From Cristatella mucedo (lineage: Eukaryota > Bryozoa > Phylactolaemata > Cristatellidae), in the NCBI GenBank assembly GCA_009760855.2, contig WPIO01000140.1, positions 436,001 to 500,000 on the forward strand: a stretch of DNA of 64,000 bases. Reading direction: 5' to 3'. The number at the start of each line of letters is the position of its first letter. Within the stretch, counting starts at the first letter, position 1. Of the stretch, positions 1 to 10,615 are shown in pieces. Under the pieces are notes generated by a model. That model saw only the letters and a list, made by a program, of their open reading frames with translations, searched no databases and was not told the DNA's origin. Both the position numbers and the translations under genes were made by a program.

Positions 1-770
1 TGAACGTATATGTTGTTAAATTTACAGAATAAGTTGTATGCCTAGACACAGATTATGTCCTCTCAGGCGATATTATAGTTTAATTATTATTCTTTTTGCA
101 ACTTCACACTAGAAAGTTACACCGATTTCGAGGGAGCGAGACGTTGGCAAACTTACGTATGACTTTATGGAATCCCGAACAGTCGTAGTCGTTCGGCGGT
201 GAAAAGTGGCGAGAAGTCAAGCGAGAAAGCTGGTACAGTAAAGGGAAACTCCACTATGGGTGGAAAGAGCTTGTGCCTTCACGGAGAAGGAAGAGCCGAG
301 AGACACTCCTGTGGCCGAAAAGAGGTGAAGAGGTGCGTGTGACCAACGAAAGAGAGAGCGACTCGATCGCGGCCATGATCTGCCTGATGGTCTGCCGAGA
401 CTGTGCAGTTTATTTAATTCTTTGCAGGCGGCTCGAGGAAGCGGCCACAGTTGCGGGCTATCGGTGCATGACGACTGCTGCAGCGGGACGAAGCGGAGGC
501 CGCCCCGAGGTCCTTCGCTCGATCGCCCCCCCCCCGAGGGCCTTCGCTATCCGAGCGCCTCGCCGGCCGGCGCTCTTCGCTGGCCGGCGAGGCTGACTTC
601 TCGTAGTCGGAGCAGCTCGTCGCTCGGCCTGGGACTGCTGCACCAGTTTCAGCCTCTTCGCGCCCTCATGTCCTGTGTGGACAATCAACTAGCTGTTCCA
701 TTCCTGTGCTTAAAGACCATTGGCGACAGAAGCTTTAGCTCTGCAGTCCTAGACTGTGGAACTCGGTTCC
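1..770. other. Intergenic, no recognised gene
   Basis: The left part is AT-rich; about 470-660 is GC-rich with a C run near 529-538 and several short overlapping ORFs on both strands. None resembles a known protein, and opposite-strand openness here follows from GC content. A CpG-rich promoter is possible but no start site can be argued. Confidence 0.4.
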
Positions 771-774
771 ACAA

Positions 775-985
775 TTCTTACACAATGATAACTACTCTCC
801 TGCTGCCGACTATGGCTCATCCTTTTCATCGATCCTGAGCTGCTACTTCCATGCTACTCACAACCTCAACTGCTCTCCTGACTCTGCTATACTTTCCATT
901 TTCTCTTTGTTGCGTGAGACGAAGTCTGTGGGCTACATAGTCTGTATGGCTTTGTGGAGTTACAGACAGAGATACATGACATTAC
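775..985 (+). repeat. Dispersed repeat U, copy 1
   Basis: This stretch matches the copies at 48690-48890 and 48975-49235, including the segment around GTTGCGTGAGACGAAGTCTG and the tail CTTTGTGGAGTTACAGACAG followed by GAGATACATGACATTACA. The middle of the unit is deleted compared with the 49-kb copy. No coding potential is seen. A SINE-like element is the likeliest explanation. Confidence 0.65.
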
Positions 986-1185
986 ATTGCATGCTGCCAC
1001 TAACCACACTAGGATGCTGACCCTGTGCATGTCACCCCTAACCATGTTATTCTTGTTGTTTTATCAAGCATGATACCACTCACTATTCGATCGTGTTTCT
1101 TATGCAGCAAATCTAACACGTCTAGAAAGAGATTGAGTGTTTTATCAAGTGTATTATTTTTATTATTATTATTATAAACCAGCAT
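985..1185 (+). mobile_element. L2-clade LINE 3' end fragment
   Basis: The sequence matches the 3' untranslated region of the long LINE at 49335-52445: the CATGCTGCCACTAACCAC block, the GTGCATGTCACCCCTAACCA block and the terminal CTAGAAAGAGATTGAG motif, ending in a TTATTATTA tail. No coding part remains. It faces the minus-strand LINE at 1325-3010 tail to tail. Confidence 0.85.
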
Positions 1186-1324
1186 GCTGCAGAGGATGAA
1201 GTATATTCTTACGTTGTTTACTCGGCGTATGTGCGGTCTGCATGTTACCTAGTGTAAACTAAACGGTATCATCAATTTACTGACATGTGGTTTTATATTA
1301 AGGGATACACATGCAAATGTTTGT

Positions 1325-3010
1325 GGTAATAAAAATTTATTTTTATGGCGCCATCAGAGCACCTAATCTCTTTCTAGGCACTTGACAGATGCTGTAAAGA
1401 AAGTATTACCAAATGATGAGTGGTAACATAAGCAATGCCATCTGGTATAACATGGTTAGATGTGACATGCACGGGTCAACGTGTAGATAATGGTTAGTAG
1501 CAGAAGGCGCAGTGTCAATACAAGCTCACAAAGGACGAATCGCAAGGACCCCCTAAATGCTGGAATAAACAGGCATGTTTAAGCTTATTTCTAAATTATG
1601 TCATGTCAGTGGATGTCATGACATCAGTTGGAAGTGAGCTACAGGCTTTGCGAGCATACGAACTAAAGGCACGGTCTCCAAAGGATTTAATTTTAGTACG
1701 AGGTGTAACTAAATGATTTGAGTCAGAACAGCGGGTTGAACGCTGCTTGTCATGGTGGGGGGTGTAATTTCTATAGGTTGGCCGGAGCCAAAAAATGAGG
1801 GACCTGAAAGTAAGCGAAAGAACCTTAAATTCGATGCATTGCTTTATTGAGAGCCAGAGAAGCAGATCGGCGGGAAGTGGTGTGGTGTGGTGTGGCAACT
1901 GTGACACTCACGACAGACAAGCCTGGCTCCAGATTTTGCACGAACTGGTAGCGCCAGATTGCACAGACCGGTAGATCAGCAAGGACTGAGTTACAGAAGT
2001 CGAGACGGGATGTCAAAAATGGGTGAACCAATTTTTGGCGTAGTAAGCTGGAATTGCAGCAGTGCTGTGTAGCTGTAAGTAGGCAGACTTGACTGCAGAG
2101 CCGATGTGGTTATCTAGTGAAAAGTTGCTTTGGAACAAGACACCCAGATTCCGTCCAGAAGCAGCAGGAGACATGCTGGTAGAGCCAATTTTGAGATAAT
2201 CTTTCCAGTTTCTGAGTCACTGTTGGCTTGTTGATAACTACTAAGTTTTTTTGTCGTCATTTAATTTGAGAAATTTTGCTGCCATTCATGTGCAGATGTC
2301 AGCAATACATGCAGAAAGGCAATTGTCTGTAGAGAATTCGACGTTCCTGGGGGGTTGGAGCGATCAAAGCTAAGTCACAACTGATGTCATCTGCATTGAG
2401 GTGAAAACCTAGCTTAGCGACCACATCGGCAAGAGGGAAAAGAAGCAGAACGAGTACAGCGAGCCCTGAGGTAAAAAAACATACTAGCCGATTCAACAGC
2501 CTCTTTTGTATAGCGACAGAAGAGCCTTTACGGCTATCACCACCGCTTGCAGCAGCGATAAAGGATCGCCCACCGCATGATTCGAACCCACGACCTCGGG
2601 ACAGAGGTGGTGAAAAGCAGCCACCTTACCCAGTGAGCCATCACGGCTCGGTTCAGAGGCTCTTCAGATGATCTTCGTCCTTTCACATCAGTACTCTGGA
2701 GTCTCACGCTGAGATAGGATCTGACCATTTCAGTGTGTTGCCAGCGAAGCCCAGTCGAGATGAAAGGCGCTCACTAAAGACTTTGTGGTGAATAATATCA
2801 AACGCTGGCCGAAGATCGAGCAAAACAAGCAGAGAGACATGATCCAACTCTTCATTCCTGAGAAGGTCGTTATACACCTTTAGCAATGATGACTCGGCTG
2901 AATGATTTAATGATTTAAAAGCATGTAGACGATGACAAAGAAGCGAGTTGCTCGGTTTACCATCATGCAATTCTGAAGCACATACCAAGGAGCGATTTTC
3001 CGTCAATCAA
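1325..3010 (-). mobile_element. L2-clade LINE, 3' half with RT remnants, interrupted by a SINE
   Basis: Read on the minus strand this is the 3' half of an L2-type non-LTR retrotransposon. Around 2704-3006 it encodes RT block A as LVLLDLRPAFDIIHHKV (usual core AFDTIDH). 1596-2031 encodes the C-terminal region (LDFCNSVLADLP; FGDRAFSSYARKACSSLP). The 3' tail lies near 1330. Several frameshifts and stops make it non-functional. A tRNA-derived SINE at 2482-2650 sits inside the RT region, so the LINE is older than that insertion. Confidence 0.85.
2482..2650 (-). mobile_element. tRNA-derived SINE nested in a LINE
   Basis: On the minus strand the element begins with an A-box-like TGGCTCACTGGGTAAGGTGG and carries the B box GGTTCGAATCA, about the spacing expected of a pol III promoter of tRNA origin. 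It continues into a family body (GGTGGGCGATCC; GCAAGCGGTGGTGATAGCCG) shared with the copies at 3495, 14196, 15985 and 42809. LINE sequence resumes on both sides. It is not a tRNA gene because it lacks a foldable acceptor stem. Confidence 0.85.
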
Positions 3011-3390
3011 TCATTATCCACCTACCTGTGACATTCGCAAGACACGCCCGTCGAATCTTGACAAACGGCTTAGAGCCACAAAAGGCGAGGTTTTCATTAA
3101 ACTAAGTATATCTACTAAAGTCCAGTATGCACGAGAAACACCGCCGGAATGGCATGTAAGCGAAAACAGCCATACTTAGAAAACGCAAGTAGGTCCACGT
3201 ACGACAGACGTTTGGTGTTCTTTGCCAAGGCTCCTGCTTTTCTTGGCATTTTCTTGGCCGAAGAGTGAATCGCTCAGCCGGAGCCGGAGCTCGACCTTTT
3301 CATTCCTTTTGTAACTGCCGCCAACGGCTGCACGCCAATGGTTGCTGCCGTTTTTCCGGTATGCCGCATCGGTAGCTAACCGAGAGGGAG
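3010..3390. other. Intergenic, nothing recognised
   Basis: Only short ORFs without family resemblance occur here, between the LINE/SINE block and the 20-bp tandem array. Confidence 0.5.
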
Positions 3391-3490
3391 TATTGCACGA
3401 TCGGGCGGAGCATTGCACGATCGGGCGGAGCATTGCACCATCGGGCGGAGCATTGCACCATCGGGCGGAGCATTGCACCATCGAGCGGAG
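3391..3490. repeat. 20-bp tandem repeat, five units
   Basis: Five head-to-tail units of 20 bp (CATTGCACCATCGGGCGGAG and one- or two-base variants) run from 3391 to 3490 with no indels. 20 is not a multiple of 3, so the array reads in all frames and creates several shadow ORFs on both strands. It directly abuts the SINE that follows. Confidence 0.95.
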
Positions 3491-3494
3491 TACC

Positions 3495-3672
3495 GCAGCC
3501 AGTCCATTGACTTCTTTGACGTGGCAATAGCCCGCGAGAAAAGGTCCACGCTCTTCACGACCGAGGTCACGGGTTCGAATCCAGCAGTGGGCGATCCTTT
3601 ATGGCCAACTGCAAGCGGTGGTAACACCAGCTAAGGCTCTTCTGCCGCCATCAAATGAGGCTATTAATGGCA
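3495..3672 (+). mobile_element. tRNA-derived SINE, plus-strand copy
   Basis: This copy shares the B box GGTTCGAATCC and the body GTGGGCGATCCTTTATGGCC, GCAAGCGGTGGTAACACCAG and AAGGCTCTTCTG with the 2.5-kb and 42.8-kb copies. Its A-box region is strongly diverged. It is probably an old, inactive insertion. Confidence 0.8.
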
Positions 3673-3954
3673 ATCGCATAGGTGTACCGCTGTAGAGTGG
3701 CCAATCGCGGATGTAAACTAATTTAGATTTAGCGCTTTCCGAAACGACTCCCGGGATCTCTAGAGTAGTGCGTGCACGTGCACTGCAGAACGTATAATAC
3801 ATAACAGCTGCTAAGTAGCAGGCTTGAGCTTTTAGTGTTATTCTTTCTTGTATTCTCATTTCTTTCGATCCTTAACTTCATAACTGCCGTGTGAGCGGAG
3901 CTGCTTCGGCACCGAGGGGCTCTTTGTCAGCAAAAAATGTATACTTGGAACTTA

Positions 3955-4262
3955 CTCTAGACTGACTTCGCGACATCCCCTGATATGACGAGATTTAAAA
4001 AAGCCCCAGACACACACCTATTTATTAAAAAGCATTTATCGGGTCCTTGAGATTCGCCCTCCTTTGTATGATTATGCACGCTCACACTGTGGCTTCTGCT
4101 ATTAACCATATCTGCATGTTGACCCTGCGATTTCACGTCTAAAAATTTTATGCTTGATGACATTGCGAATGTTACCACTAATCATTCGGTCATGCTTTCT
4201 TGACAGAGTATTTAAAGTGCTCTAGAAAAAGACAGTTCTCCGAGGGTGCTATAATAATAATA
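3955..4262 (+). mobile_element. L2-clade LINE 3' end fragment
   Basis: The fragment matches the last coding codons and 3' UTR of the 49-52 kb LINE (CACACACCTATTTATT; CATGTTGACCCTGCGATTTC; GTTCTCCGAGGGTGCTATAA). It ends in TAATAATAATAA, which is also the end of the opposite-strand fragment that follows. Confidence 0.8.
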
Positions 4263-4690
4263 AATTTTTATAGCGCGTTCAGTGAACTGAGTCTTTTTCT
4301 AGGCACTTTGTCCTTGCTGCAAAGGTAGCATGATCGAACGGTTGATGTCACGTTATGGCATGCTCAATGACAACAAGCATAGCATGGTTAGAGGTGACAT
4401 GCATAGGATCAACAGGCAAATATGGTTAGTGGCAGCATGTACGATCAGCACGCATAAGCACACAAAGTACGAATAACATAAACCCAGTAAATCCTGCGAT
4501 AATTAGATGCGGTTGCAGCTTCTTTTTTAATGTCGTCAAGCCAGGGATGTCGTAACGGCAGTCGGAAGTGAGCTCCAGGCTTTGGGAGCATAAGAACTAA
4601 AAGCATGGTCTCCAAAAGATTTGAGGTTCGCACGAGGTAATGGTTTGATTCAGAAAATTGGGCGGTAACATGCTTTACAAATGTAATATT
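4250..4690 (-). mobile_element. L2-clade LINE 3' fragment
   Basis: The minus strand carries the LINE C-terminus (relic of a SESNHYLVRTSNLLET-type segment) and 3' UTR, ending at the shared TAA-rich tail near 4255. It lies tail to tail with the previous fragment, with no unique DNA between them. Confidence 0.8.
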
Positions 4691-4830
4691 ATTATTATTT
4701 CGTAGTAAACGCGTTTCGCTGTGCAGCATGCCAATAGGAAGGATATGCTGAGCGGAGATCAGTATCCTGAACATTGCATGCTCGAAGCTTCAGCCTCGCT
4801 ACCAAAATCAGGTGCTAACGTGTATACGGT

Positions 4831-5038
4831 GGTTTGTTCACAAACCGCACAGAAACGCTAGCCGATGACCAACACCACCAGTTTATTCTACGGCGCACGT
4901 AGCAGAGGGGAGCACGACTCCCTTCGCACGTCTCTCCCACTCGAGTCCCCCTCCTCGACCACGGCTGTGCATCGGCCGACCCCTAAGATTAATCAGGGGC
5001 GGACCGCAGCTTCGCACCGGCCGACACCGATGGTGAAC
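4831..5038 (+). repeat. Dispersed repeat T, copy 1 (3' truncated)
   Basis: It shares the blocks AGAAACGCTAGCCGATGACC, GGAGCACGACTCCCTTCGCA and CTCGACCACGGCTGTGCATC with copies at 6067-6360 and 57707-58086. The 3' third of the family unit is missing here. No protein is encoded and no terminal inverted repeats are evident. Confidence 0.8.
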
Positions 5039-5039
5039 C

Positions 5040-5872
5040 AAACATGCGTAGGCATGACTATTTTTAAAGATAAGTGAAAACTTGATAACTGATATGTTCT
5101 ACTACCATCTACATAACTGCGTGCACTGGAGCTACTTCCAAGTTTCATTAGCGATGCTCTGCTATTGGCAGCACAGCGGTTAGGCATCAATCTACTTACA
5201 TCTTACATTCCGACACAGAACATGCCCTGTAGCTGCAGAACTCGTTCGAAGCAATGCATATTCGCGATTTAGGTAGCCGGGAGAAGACTCATTGACGCGA
5301 CTCATCAATAACTCTACACTGAGTTTCGCTGAATAGCGACAGACAGGCGACAATGGCGACAGACACTTTAGGGCCGGCTTAGGCAAATCCTGATTACCAG
5401 CTACGTGTTTTGTCGAGGGCTTGGATCGGTCCCAAGATAGCGGAGTAACTGTTCTTACTAAATACAATGCGGAAATTGGGAGTGTTTATAAAAAGATACC
5501 GCGTCTATGAGGAACATGCAGTTGTGAAATCCGTTTGAGCTTCTGTATTTCACTATTTCCAGGTCTGTCTGTGTTGTTTGGTTCTCTATATAGTACATAA
5601 TGTCTGCAAGGTAAACATTCAGGTTATCAGTTCCTGAAACAGACTTGAACGTGCTAAACGGCAACTACAGCTGAGTATCTTCACCATAAAAGTGATAGCC
5701 TAGTCCATGGTCCCGAATCACTTTTCGCAGATGCTGAGTATAAATGGAGAAAACCGTGCTTTCGCTTTTGTTTTTACTTTTCGGCTTCTCTCCTTTATTC
5801 TTACGTAATTCGCTTTACAGCTGCTGGATGCCGGCACTATCTTATCGCAAATTATGTAGAGTCCCTTGCATC
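5040..5872. other. Intergenic, possible RT relic near 5660-5700
   Basis: No gene is recognised. On the minus strand, 5660-5700 reads like the YxDD box region of a LINE (close to HFYGEDTQL) and matches 25650-25690, so a decayed LINE fragment is likely. The rest shows nothing recognisable. Confidence 0.35.
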
Positions 5873-5874
5873 TT

Positions 5875-5929
<55 letters not shown>
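5875..5929. repeat. (TA)n(TG)n compound microsatellite
   Basis: A TA run (5875-5893) passes directly into a TG run to 5929. ORFs across it are artefacts of the simple repeat. Confidence 0.97.
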
Positions 5930-5932
<3 letters not shown>

Positions 5933-6066
5933 ATGAAGAATCCAAACTGCCACGTACCAAGGCACGGTGGCCTTGCGATTTAGCAAAAAAAACTTTAGTC
6001 TGTATCCGTTGATTAAAGGACAGCAATCTAATCTCCGTAAGCAAAAGAGACGCACGGTCAAGTGTA

Positions 6067-6360
6067 GTGTCGTTTGGTTCACGCACGCAGAGAAACGCCT
6101 GCCGATGACCACCGCCAGTTTAATCTAGGACGCACGAAGCAGATGGAGGCACGACTCCCTTCGCCCGTCTCTCCCACTTGAGTCCCCCTCCTCGACCACG
6201 GCTGTGCACTGGCCAACCCTGATAGAGAATCTACCATCTGTTCACCATCGGGTTACCGGCCTGTGTCCACCCACATCGGAGGCGGACAACAGCTGTTCGT
6301 CGGCGGTTTTGCAGAGGAGTAGTACAGGCCTGCATATAACAAAACTACAGTCTGCTGAAG
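6067..6360 (+). repeat. Dispersed repeat T, copy 2
   Basis: A near-complete copy of the repeat also found at 4831 and 57707. It starts with GTTTGGTTCACGCACGCAGA, carries ACCATCTGTTCACCATCGGG in the middle, and ends with CAGGCCTGCATATAACAAAA. Both longer copies end at the same motif, which defines a family unit of about 0.3-0.4 kb. Confidence 0.85.
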
Positions 6361-8744
6361 CTCGATGCCGATCCCCAGTGATAAGCATGTGCCGGCTACC
6401 GACCGGTCGGTGTAGCCGACACCCACAAGCTAGCGCGATGAGAAAGGGCACGAAATATAATAATAGGTTACCTCGGATTCGATCCTAATTTCTGTTACTG
6501 TGGTCCTGGAGCCGGTGCCATGCACTTGACTGCGTTGACAAGCACGAACTTTGGTGGATTTTACCGAACTTAATTGGCAGGCCGGCCACGCGCCGAATTC
6601 AGTTATTTCGCTCGACTCTCCTCGCACCGGCTGTCGCCACGACAAGAACGTCGAACCGGTCCTAAATACGGCACCGCAACCGCCGGGTAAATGCCGTATG
6701 CGCCTCGAGTCGCCTTTCGTTCCTTCTTCCGGTTTGGGCGGGGTGCAATCAGCAGCAGACTATGCGCCGCCTGAACAGTAAAGGTCGCTACATCGACCGC
6801 GGCTCCGCGGGGGGGGGGGGGGGGGGGCGGGGCTCTTGAGATGCCGTAGACATCTACTCCATCGTAGGGAAAGATTTGCGTCTCTATCGAGCGGGCATAG
6901 AGCGCTATTCCCTAACCGGGAATAGGCCAGCATAGAGCTCTATTTTCCAAGAAGGAACTCCCCCACACAGATAGTGCTAATTCTCTAACCGGGAACCCAC
7001 GCTGAGTTACTTTTCTCAAAACAGGAACACGAACGCACGCTAGATTTCTTTTCGGAAGTACGCGAAAAACGTACTCAGTGGTGCTAGCCAGCCATAACGA
7101 AGCTTCGATCTTTAAAAAAACTATGACAAATGGCTACTCGAGGCTGACTGGTTTTAGCGACGTAATCCCCAGGAAAATTGACTGAAGTTAGAAACGTGAT
7201 GGCCGTCGCGCAGATCATTCAAGAGTAGGGGCACTCGTCAGACTAGCCGTCCTGCGCCAAAAGAGGCCAACCCGGCGGTTGGTTACCGATCGGCTATGGG
7301 CTCATGCTTCATCCTCACACTCGTTTTTATAAGAGGAGAGGTTTTACATGCCTCGAAACGCCATCCTAGTCTTCCACGAGTGGATTGACCAGGCGATGAG
7401 CCACACGATGAGCAACACTCACCTTCCTGCTGCGCCGACCCACCCACTTCCTTCTCAGGCTTCATTGAGTACTGTCCACTCTTCCGACTCGAGTAATTCA
7501 GTTGTGCCCATAACCGATCTCAAGTGCACGGGAAGCCGTGCCTCCGGTCCGTTTATCGTGAATCGTTCGCCGCGCTTCGATTATTCGTGCTGCTACTGCA
7601 TGCTATTACCAGCCCATTGACATGCTCCTTCCGGCTCATGTAAAGTGCTTACATAGGGATTTTTCTCCTATGGGACTATACAAATATATGCTTTACTACC
7701 ATTATGTTGAGAAAGAAACTGCCGCAGTGGCAATGATTTGTGAGGTCACCACGAACTTGCAATCTTTTCGCATCGGCCGCTCGCGTGTGTTGAACAAAAG
7801 ACTTCCAACGCCTTCACCATTGTTGGCAGAGCTTTCCTGCCCAGCTGAACATCATGGCTCCCTTTTGCGTACATATGGAACTATCATTGGCAACTACAAC
7901 CCACTCGGCGGTTGCTAGTCGAGGCATGGCTAACAAGTACCTTGTGCAGATGCACAGTTACAATGGCCAGTTGTACGTGCGAGGTGATGACATTGCTGTG
8001 CCAAGTTACATCGAAAGCAACCCTGTTAAGGATACTTTGGTGAGTGTTGCTTCTCGAACCAGGCACATAACAGACTAACTGCAGGGAACCAGCGATAAAG
8101 CTTGATCGTCGACTCCACATATAAGGATATCGTATATAGGAATACTCATTTAGGAATACTTAAAGGAATTGCAGTTCTGCGTCCCAGACTTTTTTTGCAA
8201 ATTTTTCGCAGTGGGAACTCGGCTTTAATGAATACCAGATATAATAATACTTCACATCTAAGAATGGGAGTTGAGATAGATTTTTTATATTTACATCTTA
8301 TAAGACAATAAGCATAATTTATGCGGGCATGCGCCACTTGTTTACTGATTGCAAGCCGTTTGCCCATTATAATTACAACATAACTGTGATAACGAAGTCG
8401 CGTGCCATGGCACGTTAACCGATGCTGAAATTAGCGAGCAAGTACAGCGAAACCCTCAAAATGGGAAGGATTACAATGACACAGGAGATCTTAAAGAGAT
8501 GCAGTTGCCGGAGGTATGAAGAGTAATACACAAAGGAGCATCACATGTCACGGTATCCCAAAATCGCGTCCAGCTGCAAGCTACAAAATTCTTCAAAAAT
8601 AAACAGAGCATTATTACATGTGCCTTGATTGTTTTACATTGTTAAATCCACAATAAAGAAATTTTATTTTTTCAGCAATATTAATCTCACGCTGCATATG
8701 AACATACTTACATATAAGAATGCCTATTTGCCTGGCCGAGCCCA
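6360..8744. other. Intergenic; G19 run, no convincing gene
   Basis: A run of 19 G lies at 6809-6827. ORFs at 7348-7620 and 7854-8078 are intact but short and show no family resemblance. A TTTTATAAGA element occurs about 20 bases before the first of them, which is weak support for transcription. Confidence 0.35.
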
Positions 8745-8880
8745 TTCTTATAAGTGGGAGTCGAGTGTACTATAAAGCTAAACCCATCACCCGATAGTTT
8801 TGTATCTATCGCTTGTATCTGTACCTCCACAAAGACTATGTGGGTGTTAAGCAGGGGAGTTTTGTATAGCTCACTTTATC
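8745..8880 (-). repeat. Dispersed repeat U, copy 2
   Basis: The reverse complement carries GCTATACAAAACTCCCCTGC, AACACCCACATAGTCTTTGT and GGAGGTACAGATACA, aligning with the end of the 48975-49235 copy. The 5' part of the unit is absent. Confidence 0.7.
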
Positions 8881-9638
8881 TTGCCAATGCTAATCTTTAT
8901 CGATTGTACCCCCACCAAGCATTGGGCCGGTTGATTACTTTCAATTGTCTACCTCCTGCCGTAGCTCTTCGGGTCAGCCAAAAAGCAGGCAATCGGCGAA
9001 CAAAGAGTTCACTACTGGCACGGGGATGTGATGCATTAGCAAGTATACTATAAGCCTGCAGCTCGATAGTCAGCTAAGCTGGACATAAGGTCAGCTGGAG
9101 CACGGCTAGTGAGCACGGCCAACCATTACAACGGGTACTGGGAGCGCAAAAGGTTTGACGAAACTGGTCACAGTGATCTATCTACAATCAGTAAGACACA
9201 AACGTTTCTCGATATACTGCTTTGACAAATTGCATGCATCCTAGTACCATAGGAGCGACTTTAGCTTGTAGGTGTAGTAGTTAGATCATTTTTTTAAAGA
9301 TTACTTGGCTCACTTCCTTTTGTTCAGCAAGTTTTCTTTTATGAAACGACAGTTTGAGCGAGTCACTACTGTTCAACCGGCCGAGCACAAATACAATTGT
9401 CAGTCATATTTTATAAGCAGTCTGTTGAACAACAAGCACAGAAACTTACGAAAAGAAGCACTAAGCATCAACGCAGCCACTGACCAAAACAGTACTAATT
9501 TAACCACGAATTCCGTATAGAAAAAGAGAAGAACCTGTTGAGGTGCAAATATAATTCACAGACACGGTGCTCCAGGAGGCGAGTTCGTCAACGAAGCCAC
9601 GCTCCACGGCAATCATCAAAATGCAATCTGGCTAACAC
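8881..9638. other. Region 3' of the NDUFS5-like gene
   Basis: No coding exon is recognised. It should contain the 3' UTR of the minus-strand NDUFS5-like gene, but no clear AATAAA was found on that strand. Confidence 0.4.
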
Positions 9639-9740
9639 TCAGTTCTGTTGCAGCGGCTGGAAGATGTCCTGCAGAGGTGCAGGCTCAAAAGGCAGCCCTT
9701 TAGCTTTCCTTACACTCTGCATCACCATGTAGCGCTCCAC
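9639..9740 (-). CDS. NDUFS5: NDUFS5-like exon 2 (C-terminal tail)
   Basis: 33 codons plus a stop, preceded by a pyrimidine-rich acceptor ending TTGCAG. It starts VERYMVMQSVRKAKGLPF, a basic helical continuation like the residues after the CHCH domain in NDUFS5, then a short Pro/Gln tail. Assignment to this gene rests on phase and on this general character. Confidence 0.65.
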   Translation of the reverse strand: MERYMVMQSVRKAKGLPFEPAPLQDIFQPLQQN

Positions 9741-10519
9741 CTGCAACACACGCAACCAAGGCAGCTTATAGAATCTGCCATTAAGGGTCCAAAGTTCTAA
9801 ACAGAAATCAACTACAAAACACAAAAGGCAGCTAGAACGTGGACTGCCTTCGGTCCATGATGAACACTGCACCAAACATAGCTTGAAGGAAATGCAGAAA
9901 GTTGGCAGCTCTACTGAAAGCCTGAGTCTGCTTGGCAGCATACAGCAGGTTTTCCGGATTGGCTATAGTGCTTGTGCATTAATAATACTTTAATAATACT
10001 ATTTTGTAAAGCACCTAAAGAGAATAAAATCTCCATCCAGGCACTTTAAAACTTGCTGCAAAAGAAGCACTAATCAAGACCTAATAACAAGCAAGGTGTC
10101 ATGCTTAGATGAGCCACTTCAAGATGTATGTAAAGAAGAACCACTGGCGACTAACTCTGAGCTCTGAGTTATGCACCGGTTCAAGCACAAAAAACACACA
10201 AGAAAAAATTAAAGTTAAGTTCACTATGGCACAGGGAAGGCAGAGCGACCTGTGGGTGTCTTCAGCTAAGATTTGAGTGATGCAAAGCCATTGAAGGTGA
10301 AGACGTAAGTCAGAAGCAAACTCCCAACTTAGATTGCATTCGAATCGAAGGCCCGATCCGTAAGAGCTTTCAATTTAGGGCAAGGAATGGCATGGCGACT
10401 GGAAGCCAAGGTGTGTGTGTGTGTGTGTGTGTGCGTGCGCGGTTCGAGAGCACGTGACTGGAGGAGCAATGAGGTCTGATTGGTAGACTGGTGCAAGCTA
10501 GTGAAGGGACCTGAAGGGG

Positions 10520-10615
<96 letters not shown>

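Noticed and set aside
2482-2650. A tRNA gene suggested by A and B boxes
   Set aside because: No clover-leaf or anticodon arm can be formed, and the same head occurs in several dispersed copies with a non-tRNA body: a SINE.
5744-6112. ORFs across the TA/TG tract
   Set aside because: Artefacts of simple repeats (Tyr-Ile and Cys-Val runs).
7348-8078. Two ORFs after a TATA-like element
   Set aside because: Short, no recognised motif, no splice support; kept only as a note in the region entry.
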